64,000 nt of DNA from Parvibaculum sp963975745 (GTDB lineage: Bacteria; Pseudomonadota; Alphaproteobacteria; Parvibaculales; Parvibaculaceae), in the NCBI RefSeq assembly GCF_963975745.1, contig NZ_CAXBIB010000013.1:46145-110144 (forward strand). Reading direction: 5' to 3'. A model generated the notes under the pieces. The model was given only the letters and a program-made list of their open reading frames with translations. It ran no database searches and was not told the DNA's origin. Positions 18,137-26,987 of this stretch are shown piece by piece. The position numbers and the translations under genes were made by a program. The stretch's first letter is position 1, and each line of letters begins with the position of its first letter.

Positions 18137-18370
18137 GTTGTTTTCGAGGGTTATGCGGCAGGGGCTGTTAACCGGCCCACGCCCCAAAACGCGCGCACGC
18201 GTTCTCTCCGGGCCGATATTCTCCGGACCTGTTAACCGCCCTCATTCCGGTGAACAGCCCTAAGGCATTGTTTTTGAGTTACTTTGTGACCTCACTCTTG
18301 CCGAGGATTTCGCAACTCCATCTGGATGCCGGATGGAACGGAGATCGAACATTTTGCGCGGAGCCCTGAT

Positions 18371-18952
18371 TCAACAAAGCCGGAACGCAGGCTTAGCGAG
18401 CATCCTCACCGCAAGGCTGATCGAAAAGATCGCGTCGTGGCGCAGTAGGTCGTCCGCCGATCTGCTCTCATCGATGCTGCGACGATCAAGATTGCTGCCA
18501 TCATCTACATGCCGGAAATGCGACAGCGGGTTTCGCAGCGCCATCATGCGGCGGAGGTCGGTGACGTCTTCATCAGAAATTACCTCGCGCTCTCGGCAGC
18601 GGCGGAGGGTGTCGGCGAACTGGATGCGATCCGGAATGTCATCAACCAGAAGCCCGGCGTGAAGATATGCCGCCAGCAGATGCTCCACGAGCCCCTGACA
18701 CAGCAGGATCGTCGCCACATAGTTGCCGTGCACGAACGACGAACGCGCTTCGACCCAAGCGTGACAGGCCGCATGGCCGCCGAAAATCATCGTCCCGGAT
18801 CGACCCATCTGGCCGCCCAGATCTGTCAGCATCCGGAAACGGCCGACCTTCCCTGGCAGGTCGTCATGAAGGTCGGCCAGCAGATGACGGACGAAGTCCA
18901 GATCCGAAAGGTCCGATAGCAGATCGGGCTGATCGTCCCGGCTCACAGTCAC
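18371..18952 (-). CDS. HEPN-like protein linked to the type I restriction operon
   Basis: The 193-aa helical protein has no signal or membrane segment. Residues 140-145 read RNPLSH, an RX4H motif of the kind forming the RNase site of HEPN domains. It is preceded by a long helical stretch (CHAWVEARSSFVHGNYVATI, then EHLLAAYL) that also fits the fold. HEPN proteins are ribonucleases or RNA-binding partners in many toxin-antitoxin and defence systems. The ATG overlaps the hsdS stop (ATGA at 18949-18952), so it is translated as the last gene of hsdRMS. The HEPN assignment is from pattern only. Confidence 0.6.
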   Translation of the reverse strand: MTVSRDDQPDLLSDLSDLDFVRHLLADLHDDLPGKVGRFRMLTDLGGQMGRSGTMIFGGHAACHAWVEARSSFVHGNYVATILLCQGLVEHLLAAYLHAGLLVDDIPDRIQFADTLRRCREREVISDEDVTDLRRMMALRNPLSHFRHVDDGSNLDRRSIDESRSADDLLRHDAIFSISLAVRMLAKPAFRLC

Positions 18953-20106
18953 GCGGCCTTCGCCCCACCGTCGAAGATCTCGTGCAGCATGGCCGGAATC
19001 AGGGCCTCCACATCCTGCGCGGTGTTGGCGCGGATGGTGCGGGCTTCGTGCGCCTTCGTCTGAAGGCGGTCGAACCAGTGCTGTCGACCGATTGGTGGGA
19101 CCGGCACTTGCAGGCTTTCAAGCTTCTTCAATCCGAGCGTCCGGTTCCGTCCCGCTCCGCCAGGAGATGCTTCACCCAGCTTCTGCAATCCCTCGGGCGT
19201 CGAGAAATAGAAGCGCAGGAACTCGACGGTTGCGGTTTCCGGCGCTGGAATGCAGGTCAGGAAACGATGTGAGCCGACCCGGCCATCGTCTTCTGGTTGA
19301 GCGACGGCGACAGCGCCTTCCCAAGCAAAGACGATGTTGAACACGAGGTCGCCCGCGCAGATGCGGAACAGCTTCTTGTTGCCGACCTCAACGCCGGGCA
19401 GTTCGGGTTTGTGGAACGTGCCCCGACCGAATGACCGGACGCCGAGTTCCGGATAGGCAGCGTCGAGATCGATCTCGACCGGTCTTCGCACCAGCGGCGC
19501 GACCTCGGCCATGGGGCGCAGGGGGGCGCCGTCGATGGCGCGCTGGAAGGCTTTCAGCAGCAGTGCCTGCGTTTCGCGCTCGGCCGCCTCGATGGCGTTG
19601 CGGCGGTCGTCCACCAGCGCCGCGACCCGGTCGAGTCTTTTGACGATGCGGCGCTGCTCGGCGAGGGACGGAAGGTCGATCCGGTAACTCAGGACCTGAT
19701 CGGGGTGCACTCTCTCGCGACGGGCACCGATGCCCTTGCTACCGACGGCAATCTCGCGCCAAACGCTAGGCTGGCGAAACAACCATTGGAGGTATCTATG
19801 GTCCGCACGGTCGGGGTCGATGTCGAACGCCGGGAACTCGTTGGAGGTGAAGTATCCGTCCAGCTCGGGCGGAACGACCGTGTATGCTCCCTCGAATGCT
19901 TTGAGCCTACTGTACACGAGCTGGCCTTTCTTCACCTTGTACAGGGTCGTTGCGCTGATCTCTGAGCCACGCACCGGCGGCCGAGCAATTGGCCCGCGAG
20001 CGAAACCGTAGACGCCGAGGATCGGGTAAGCGGCATCGGGCTCCACTGGGCAAGGATCGACGGCAAGCTCGAGAATTTCGGACAACGGAACGGTCGATGT
20101 AGCCAT
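18949..20106 (-). CDS. hsdS: Type I restriction-modification specificity subunit
   Basis: HsdS recognises the bipartite DNA target for both methylation and cleavage. The 385-aa protein has two target-recognition domains of similar start (YPILGVYGFARG near 28, YPELGVRSFGRG near 218), each followed by a conserved spacer helix (LAEQRRIVKRLDRV in the first). The duplicated motif shows the internal repeat expected of HsdS. The ATG at 20106 shares its A with the hsdM stop (TGATG); an in-frame GTG lies 3 bp upstream. The specificity cannot be read from sequence. Confidence 0.93.
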   Translation of the reverse strand: MATSTVPLSEILELAVDPCPVEPDAAYPILGVYGFARGPIARPPVRGSEISATTLYKVKKGQLVYSRLKAFEGAYTVVPPELDGYFTSNEFPAFDIDPDRADHRYLQWLFRQPSVWREIAVGSKGIGARRERVHPDQVLSYRIDLPSLAEQRRIVKRLDRVAALVDDRRNAIEAAERETQALLLKAFQRAIDGAPLRPMAEVAPLVRRPVEIDLDAAYPELGVRSFGRGTFHKPELPGVEVGNKKLFRICAGDLVFNIVFAWEGAVAVAQPEDDGRVGSHRFLTCIPAPETATVEFLRFYFSTPEGLQKLGEASPGGAGRNRTLGLKKLESLQVPVPPIGRQHWFDRLQTKAHEARTIRANTAQDVEALIPAMLHEIFDGGAKAA

Positions 20107-21671
20107 CACACCCGCTCCGCCAGCACGGCCTTGATCTCGTCCATGATCCCGATGATCCGCTGTTCCTGTGCGATGATCGCGTCCACGATCTCGGCCGGCG
20201 CGCGATGATCGGCGATCGCGCCGGAATGCGGGTTCTTGATGTCCAGGTTGCAGGCGACAACGCGGTCCTGAGCGTCGCGCTGGATCAGGTCAGCGGCGGA
20301 GACCTTCCAGGCGCGCTCGTTCGGCTCGCGCTTCTTCCACCAGGCAAGGCAGTCCGCAAATTCCTCATAGGCCATGGGCGCGGTTTTCGAGTACTTCTTG
20401 CGGCCCTCCGGCAGCGGCATTTCGTAGTACCAGATGTCCTTCGTCGGTCCGGTCGTGTCGAAAAAGATCAGGTTTGCCGGGATGTCCGTGTAGGGCGCGA
20501 ACACCCCTTCACGCAGCCGGACCACCGTGTGCAGGTTGAACTTCTCGAGCAGGTCCGCCTTGATCCGCGCCGAGATGCCATCGCCGAACAGCGTGCCGTG
20601 CGGAACGACGACGGCGGCCCGCCCGCGCCCGGCGCGCTTCAGCCTCCGCATGATCAGTTGCAGGAACAGCAGCGCCGTTTCGGCCGTGCGCCGGTCCTCG
20701 GGGAAGTTGTTGAGGATGCCTGCCTCCTCCTCGCCGCCGAATGGCGGATTGGTCAGGATGACATTGACCCGCTGATCCTCGCCGATCTCGGCCAGGCGGA
20801 AGCGAAGGGCATTGCCCGGGTCGATGCGCGGGGCATGCAGGCCGTGCAGCAGGAGGTTGAGCTGGGACAGCAGGAACGGCAGCGACTTGGCCTCGCCGCC
20901 GAAGAAGCTGTCTTCTTGGAGGATGCGTCGCTTCTCGACTGTATCGGCCTCGCGCTCAAGATGGAGGAACGCCTCGGTCAGGAATCCCCCGGTGCCGCAT
21001 GCCGGGTCGAGGATGGTTTCGCCCAGCTTGGGGTCGGTCACCTCGACCATGAACCGCACGACCGGCCGGGGCGTGTAGAACTCGCCCGAGTCCCCTGCAG
21101 CGTCGCGCATCTCGCGCAGCAGCGTCTCGTACAGGCGGCCGAGTGTGTGAACTTCTTCCGAAGAATCGAAATGGATGCCGTCGATCAGGTTGACCACGTC
21201 GCGCAGCAGGTAGCCGCTCTCCATCCGGTTGGCGAAGCCCTGGAAGACGGTTGCGATCACGTCGCGCCGCTCGCGCCGCCCATTGTCGCCGCGCAAGCCT
21301 CGGAGATAGGTGAAGAGCCCCGGGCCGCGTGTGCCGTCCGGGCGCTCGGTCATTTCGGAAACGAGGAACGACAGGAGGTCGGGACCGGTGATGCCATCGG
21401 CATCCGCCGCCCAATCGCGCCAGCGATAAGGGGCCTCGATGATCGAGCGATAATCCTTGCCAGCAAGTTCTGCGCGTCCCTCCTCGATCCGCTCCATGTC
21501 GTCGAGGAACTTCAGGAACATGATCCAGGTGAGCATCGGCAACCGATCAAGGTCGCCGTTCAGCCCCTTGTCCTTCCGCATGATCTTGCGGGCGGACTTG
21601 ATGATGCTGTCGAGACGCTGGGCAGTGGTCAGTTGCTTCGGCGCAGCCTTCTTTCGGGCGGTTGTAGCCAA
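20106..21671 (-). CDS. hsdM: Type I restriction-modification N6-adenine methyltransferase subunit
   Basis: The 521-aa methyltransferase uses S-adenosylmethionine to methylate adenine. An N-terminal helical domain (RLPMLTWIMFLKFLDDME) precedes the catalytic domain, which has motif I (ILDPACGTGGFL) and motif IV (LTNPPFGG). The gene lies 17 bp after hsdR and overlaps hsdS. The first residues are Lys/Ala-rich (ATTARKKAAPKQ). Confidence 0.96.
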   Translation of the reverse strand: MATTARKKAAPKQLTTAQRLDSIIKSARKIMRKDKGLNGDLDRLPMLTWIMFLKFLDDMERIEEGRAELAGKDYRSIIEAPYRWRDWAADADGITGPDLLSFLVSEMTERPDGTRGPGLFTYLRGLRGDNGRRERRDVIATVFQGFANRMESGYLLRDVVNLIDGIHFDSSEEVHTLGRLYETLLREMRDAAGDSGEFYTPRPVVRFMVEVTDPKLGETILDPACGTGGFLTEAFLHLEREADTVEKRRILQEDSFFGGEAKSLPFLLSQLNLLLHGLHAPRIDPGNALRFRLAEIGEDQRVNVILTNPPFGGEEEAGILNNFPEDRRTAETALLFLQLIMRRLKRAGRGRAAVVVPHGTLFGDGISARIKADLLEKFNLHTVVRLREGVFAPYTDIPANLIFFDTTGPTKDIWYYEMPLPEGRKKYSKTAPMAYEEFADCLAWWKKREPNERAWKVSAADLIQRDAQDRVVACNLDIKNPHSGAIADHRAPAEIVDAIIAQEQRIIGIMDEIKAVLAERV

Positions 21672-21688
21672 GATAGAGCTCCTTCAAT

Positions 21689-24073
21689 TCAAGCGGTGTA
21701 GAGCAGACGCTGCAGCTCGGTGACGGCGCTGCGCAGCTCCTTGCCCCCGCCGAAGCGGGCGGCGATTTCTATGACGTTGCCCCACTCGTTGAACGGGGGC
21801 ACTTCAAGGATGTCGGGCAGCTTGAACTGGGCACTGCCATGTTCGGCATACTTTTCAAGCACGGCATCCAGAACTTCGCGGGCATCCGGCCCGAAGCGGT
21901 CCAGAAACTCGTCCTGCTCCCTCACCAGACGGTCAGCGCGCTCGCGCCGGGTGCGCAGCGGCGCGTTATAGGCGAGATGGCAAAGGAGATCGAACGGGTC
22001 GGCCTCCGGCTTTCCGACTGCATCAGCCAGGGAATCGAGGTCGATGCCCTTTTCCTCGAGCCGCTCGACGATTTCCGCCCGGCGTTCGGGATCGAGCCAG
22101 TCCGTGCGCAGTTCCGACGCATTGGGGTAGAGTGTGCGGACCTTGTCGCCAGTGTAATCGGTGAGCTGGCGGCAGGCGAGTTGCCGGCCGTCAGAATCGA
22201 GTTCGTACACGAGGTGCCGGACGATCGCGACCTCGCCGCCGTCGACATAGAACTTGCGGGGCCCGTTCTCGCCCTCGTCCCCCAGCTCGACCGGTCCATC
22301 CGGGATATCGGGCCCTTCAGGAAAATCGTCCGGATCCGGCGCCACTTCTTCGATCTCGCGCTCTTCCACGATGTCGCCGTCCGCATTGATCACCGCTTCG
22401 TCCTCGCGGACGGGATCGCCGTCAAAGGCGGGATCGGCGAACATGCGCGTCGCGGTTCCGGTGTAGTCGATGATGTTGAAGGCGAGCTTGCCGTAGTCGG
22501 GCCGGAGACGGGTGCCCCGTCCGATGATCTGCTTGAACTCCGGCATGGAGCCGACGACCCGCGCGAGCACCACGTTCTTGCAGGTCGGGGCGTCCACGCC
22601 GGTCGTGAGAAGCTGCGACGTGGTGAGGATGACCGGCGTCTGGGTCTCGACATCCTGAAACTTCGCCCTGTGCGCGCTTCCCACATCGCCTTCGTCGGAC
22701 GTCACACGGCAAACGTAGTCGGGATGGTCCTTCACGAGATCGGTGTTCAGGGCGGCGAGCGCCTGCCGCATTTCGAGCGCGTGTTCCTGGTCGACGCAGA
22801 AGACGATGGTCTTCGCGAAGCGGTCGGTCTCGGCCATGAAGCCCGCGAGATGTTTCGCAATAGCCTGAGTTCGAGCCCGCAGCGCCACGACCCGCTCGAA
22901 GTCCCGCGTCGAGTATTCGGCGTCGGGGATCTCGCGACCATAGCGATCAAGTTCACCCCGCGTTGGTCGCCAGCCGGCAGCGTCGTAGTCCGATATGACG
23001 CGATGGACGCGATACGGGGCCAGGAAGCCGTCAGCGATCCCCTGCGCCAAGCTGTATTCATAAAGCGGATCGCCGAAATAGTTGTAGGTGTCGACGTTAT
23101 CCTCTCGCCGCGGCGTCGCTGTCATTCCGATCTGGGTCGCAGGCTCGAACCACTCGAGGATTTCTCGCCAGTTGCTGTCGTCGCGCGCACTGCCGCGATG
23201 GCATTCGTCAATGATGATTAGATCGAAGAAGTCGCGCGCATACTCTCGGTAGAGGCCGGGACGGTTCTCGTCACGCGCGATGGACTGGTAGATCGCGAAA
23301 TACATGTCGCGGCTCTTGACCGCCACGCCGCCAGCTATCTTGTGGCGGGCGTCGCCAAACGGGCTGAAGTCTTTTGCCATCGGATCGTCGACTAGGACGT
23401 TGCGATCAGCGAGAAACAGGATCTTCGGGTTTCGGTTGACCCCTTTGGAATTCCAGCGTGCTGACCATAGCTTCCAGCAGATCTGGAAGGCGACGGCAGT
23501 CTTGCCCGCTCCGGTGCACAGTGTGAGAAGGGCCCGCTTCCTGCCCTGAAGGGCCACTTGGACCGCGCGGTTCACCGCGATTTCCTGATAGTAGCGAAGG
23601 GGTTTGGCTCGGTCTGGAAAGGTGGGCGTCAGCAGCCGATCGGCCACTTGGTCGTCGACAATGCCCTCGGCGCGGCGGAGCCGAGCCCAAAGGTCATCAG
23701 GCGCCGGGAAATCCGAAATCGTTCGCTCGATGCCGGTCGTGTAGTCGAACTCGACAATCTCGATCCCGTTGGTCGAATACGCGAACCGAAGTCCAAGGAT
23801 TTCTGCATATTCCTTGGCTTGTTGGAGGCCCTCCGCGGCGTGCCGGTAGCGGGATTTGGCCTCAACGACGGCGATCGGGAAATCCGGATTATAGCGGAGA
23901 AGATAGTCTGAGCGCTTCTGCTTGCCACGGCGAGCTTTGCCGCCGACAAATACAACTCGGCCGTCAGTAAAAGTTCTCTGCTCGTTTATCGCGTGCGGGC
24001 GATCATCCCAGCCTGCTTCCTGCAGCTTCGGGACGACGAACTTCCTGCAGGTGTCGGCTTCGTTCATGCGCAA
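21689..24073 (-). CDS. hsdR: Type I restriction endonuclease subunit (EcoEI/EcoAI type)
   Basis: HsdR translocates DNA using ATP and cuts it at a distance from the recognition site. The 794-aa protein has an N-terminal nuclease domain (PIAVVEAKSRYRHAAEG, PD-(D/E)XK). A superfamily 2 motor follows with Walker A CTGAGKT, Walker B IIIDECHRGSA, MTATPRR, and QIIGRGTRLRPD. The C-terminal EcoEI-type domain ends NEWGNVIEIAARFGGG. The length matches the EcoEI group rather than the ~1,100-aa EcoKI type. Two ATGs (24073, 24067) can start it. It is the first gene of the operon; the 151-bp spacer upstream (24074-24224) should hold its promoter, though no clear box is seen. Confidence 0.95.
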   Translation of the reverse strand: MRMNEADTCRKFVVPKLQEAGWDDRPHAINEQRTFTDGRVVFVGGKARRGKQKRSDYLLRYNPDFPIAVVEAKSRYRHAAEGLQQAKEYAEILGLRFAYSTNGIEIVEFDYTTGIERTISDFPAPDDLWARLRRAEGIVDDQVADRLLTPTFPDRAKPLRYYQEIAVNRAVQVALQGRKRALLTLCTGAGKTAVAFQICWKLWSARWNSKGVNRNPKILFLADRNVLVDDPMAKDFSPFGDARHKIAGGVAVKSRDMYFAIYQSIARDENRPGLYREYARDFFDLIIIDECHRGSARDDSNWREILEWFEPATQIGMTATPRREDNVDTYNYFGDPLYEYSLAQGIADGFLAPYRVHRVISDYDAAGWRPTRGELDRYGREIPDAEYSTRDFERVVALRARTQAIAKHLAGFMAETDRFAKTIVFCVDQEHALEMRQALAALNTDLVKDHPDYVCRVTSDEGDVGSAHRAKFQDVETQTPVILTTSQLLTTGVDAPTCKNVVLARVVGSMPEFKQIIGRGTRLRPDYGKLAFNIIDYTGTATRMFADPAFDGDPVREDEAVINADGDIVEEREIEEVAPDPDDFPEGPDIPDGPVELGDEGENGPRKFYVDGGEVAIVRHLVYELDSDGRQLACRQLTDYTGDKVRTLYPNASELRTDWLDPERRAEIVERLEEKGIDLDSLADAVGKPEADPFDLLCHLAYNAPLRTRRERADRLVREQDEFLDRFGPDAREVLDAVLEKYAEHGSAQFKLPDILEVPPFNEWGNVIEIAARFGGGKELRSAVTELQRLLYTA

Positions 24074-24224
24074 TCTACTTCGCCCGGTTTCGACATGCCA
24101 TCGCGCAGCAAACGGCTTGTCAAAGAACTCGGCTCAGATCAACGCGCAATTCTTTGGTTTGGCAGCTCTTTCGCCTGACAACGGCTCGGAGAAGCTACAG
24201 TGGGGCCGACTGATGCCGCAAGCC

Positions 24225-24620
24225 TTATTCCGTCCCTGGCAGCAAGGACTCGCGCTGCCTCGACCATTCATCGGGGATCTGCACTCGCAGCGACTGAAGC
24301 GTTAGGCCCGGGGGATGCCGTGCGTCGAGTATCGCCTCGACGAGATCGGGCGCAAGCTGCGTCAGCCGAAGCACACGCGTGAGGTAGGAGACAGCGATGC
24401 CTTCCTGTGCGGCCAGGTCGGCTACCGTGGCAAAGTCACCGTTGTCGAGCATCCTCTTCCAGCGGAACGCGCGCGCAAGCGCCTTGATGAGCGTATCGTC
24501 CGGCCTCCCGCGCGCTTGGGCACCTGATGGCCGCTGCATCTCTTTCCGCCCGCCGCGCTTCACGATGCGGAATGGCACGTGGATTGTAACCGTCTCGGGG
24601 ACCGCCGTCGCGCGGGTCAT
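24225..24620 (-). CDS. HTH protein of the serine recombinase module
   Basis: The 131-aa basic protein has a helix-turn-helix-like segment (FATVADLAAQEGIAVSYLTRVLRLTQLAP) in its C-terminal half. It ends PGLTLQSLRVQIPDEW, with the look of ParB/KorB-type or resolvase-associated DNA-binding proteins. Proteins of this kind regularly follow DUF2924 and recombinase genes in alphaproteobacterial prophages, and a role as recombination directionality or regulatory factor is an inference. The ATG overlaps the recombinase stop (ATGA). Confidence 0.7.
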   Translation of the reverse strand: MTRATAVPETVTIHVPFRIVKRGGRKEMQRPSGAQARGRPDDTLIKALARAFRWKRMLDNGDFATVADLAAQEGIAVSYLTRVLRLTQLAPDLVEAILDARHPPGLTLQSLRVQIPDEWSRQRESLLPGTE

Positions 24621-25938
24621 GCCGCTGCTCCGATGCTGCCAGACAGCATCTCGCGCGCGAGCCCTCCGAGGCCGTCCATCCGGAGCCGGAAGTTGAGCCC
24701 GTTCGTGCCGATATCGACGCGCTCGACCAGCAGCGTGACAATGCGCGCCTGCTCGGCGGGGAAGAGTTCGTCCCACAGCGGGTCGAGCTGCTGCAACGCC
24801 GCGCGGGCGTCGGCCTCGGAGATGTCGTCGGCGTGGGCACGCGCCGCCTTCCAAGTCCCCGCAACAATCTCTGGCTGCCGGAACACGGCACGGAGTTGGT
24901 CGATGGCCGCTGCCTCGATCTCCCCTGCTGGCACGCGGCCCACGGGGCATGACCCGGCACCATGCTTCAGCACTGTCTGGCTGACGTAGTAGCGGTAGAG
25001 CCTGTCGCCCTTGCGCGTATGGGTCGGCGAGAACGCGGCGCCATCGGGACCGAAGAGCAGTCCCTTCAGCAGCGCGGGCGTGTCGGCGCGAGTCCGGGCG
25101 GCGCGCTTGCGGGGGCTTTCCTGCAAGATTGCATGGACGCGGTCCCACGTCTCGCGGTCGATGATGGCGTCGTGCTCGCCGGGATAGCTCTCGCCCTTGT
25201 GGACCGCCTCACCGATGTAGGCGCGATTGCTGAGCATCCGATAGATGTATTTCTTGTCGATACTGTTCCCGCGCGGGGTTCGGATGCCGCGTGCGCCGAC
25301 CTCTCGCGCCAGCTCCGTGCAGGACCCGATCTCGAGGAAGCGGTCGAAGATCCAGCGCACATGCGCGGTGGCGTCTTCGTCGACCACCAGCTTCCGGTTC
25401 TCGACGCGGTAGCCGTAGGGCGGCACCCCGCCCATCCACATGCCCTTCTTCCGGCTGGCGGCGACCTTGTCGCGGATCCGCTCGGCCGTCACCTCGCGCT
25501 CGAACTGGGCGAAGGACAGCAGGATGTTCAGCGTCAGCCTGCCCATCGACGTGGTGGTGTTGAACGACTGCGTGACCGAGACGAACGTCACGCCGTTGCG
25601 GTCGAAGACCTCGACCAGCTTGGCGAAATCCGCCAGCGACCGGCTGAGGCGGTCGATCTTGTAGACCACCACCACGTCCACCAGCCCGTCCTCGATGTCC
25701 TCCAAGAGGCGCTTCAGGCCGGGTCGTTCCAGCGTGCCGCCGGAGATGCCGCCATCGTCATACTGATCGCGGACCAGCACCCAGCCCTCGGACCGCTGGC
25801 TGGCGATGTACGCCTCGCAGGCCTCCCGCTGGGCGTGGAGCGAGTTAAACTCCTGCTCCAGCCCTTCCTCGGAGGATTTCCGGGTGTACACCGCGCATCG
25901 CAGCTTGCGGACGATCTTCGATTTCTCGGGCGGATTCG

Positions 25939-25942
<4 letters not shown>
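24617..25942 (-). CDS. Serine recombinase (site-specific, resolvase/integrase type)
   Basis: The 441-aa recombinase likely integrates or excises the element. The N-terminal resolvase domain has VYTRKSS with the nucleophile at Ser23, followed by DDGGISGGTLERPGL and VVVYKIDRLSRSLADF. The recombinase domain (PPYGYRVENRKLVVDEDA, RGIRTPRGN) follows. The zinc-ribbon region is atypical: LLKGLLFGPDGAAFSP lacks the usual CxxC pair, although RYYVSQ...GAGSCP is retained. The ATG at 25942 overlaps the stop of the upstream gene. No tyrosine integrase is seen in the window. Confidence 0.92.
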
Positions 25943-26390
<448 letters not shown>

Positions 26391-26394
<4 letters not shown>

Positions 26395-26594
26395 GCATTT
26401 CTCCGGCGAGTTGGAGTTGCATGACGGCATTGGTCGGGCGGATAGTGTAGGCAACGTTCTCCAGTATCGTCAGATACTTCGTTCCCCTCGTGCATCCGCA
26501 GCCGAACCAGCCCGAGCGCCAGCAGGCCGCACAGCTCAGTGCGGCGCTCTGCCGGCGTCATCTGGTCGGGCGGGAGCGGATTGGGGCGTTTCAT
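26391..26594 (-). CDS. Small protein heading the recombinase module
   Basis: The 67-aa polar protein begins MKRPNPLPPDQMTPAERRTE, then has a short hydrophobic helix (LCGLLALGLVRLRM) and a His/Arg-rich tail. I recall this type of small ORF directly upstream of DUF2924 genes in other alphaproteobacterial prophages; its function is unknown. Its stop overlaps the DUF2924 ATG (ATGA), making a four-gene coupled unit. Confidence 0.65.
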
Positions 26595-26607
26595 GTCTCG
26601 TGGCCGT

Positions 26608-26630
26608 GATCGGTGTTTTCCTTACCGATC
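26608..26630. promoter_or_regulatory. Inverted repeat between divergent transcription units
   Basis: GATCGGT-N9-ACCGATC is a perfect 7-bp inverted repeat 14 bp upstream of the recombinase-module start. It lies in the 189-bp spacer before the plus-strand pair. Its position suits an operator for one or both directions. A related GATCACCGAT occurs about 90 bp further on. Confidence 0.4.
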
Positions 26631-26783
26631 AAAAGCCACCACACCGTCCGTGATGGGACATCTCACCCGACAGGATTCACGGCTGCGAACAGGTAGAGAA
26701 CGTCAGGACTTGCCGATCACCGATTTGTCCGCGACAATCGCGAGTTGAATCAGTCGAAAGCAGTAGTTCATTGAGGTAAGTTC

Positions 26784-26960
26784 ATGGCGCGCAAAGCAAC
26801 TCCGATCGGCCCCCGTGTCCTGGAGCAGATCGAGGATGCGCGCGTGGATCTTGCCTCAGCGGACGTCTTTGTTCGGCGAGAAGGCCATGCTGCCCTCGGT
26901 CTCCGGAGAGGACGTCGCAGTATCAAGCTCCGAGCACGGCGCCTCGATCGCCATCAATAG
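26784..26960 (+). CDS. 58-aa basic protein upstream of the 735-aa gene
   Basis: The ATG has a good ribosome site (GAGGTAA, 6 nt upstream). The product is a 58-aa polar protein, MARKATPIGPRVLEQIEDAR at the start, with an acidic helical first half and an Arg-rich end (RRGRRSIKLRARRLDRHQ). The 3' half has weaker codon bias, so a frameshifted remnant of a longer protein is possible. It ends 27 bp before the next gene and probably shares its transcript. No family is recognised. Confidence 0.5.
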   Translation: MARKATPIGPRVLEQIEDARVDLASADVFVRREGHAALGLRRGRRSIKLRARRLDRHQ

Positions 26961-26987
26961 CGCAAGTCAGAATTCTCGGAGACTTCG

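Noticed and set aside
20205..21701. 498-aa plus-strand frame opposite hsdM
   Set aside because: Antisense shadow; hsdM shows all methyltransferase motifs.
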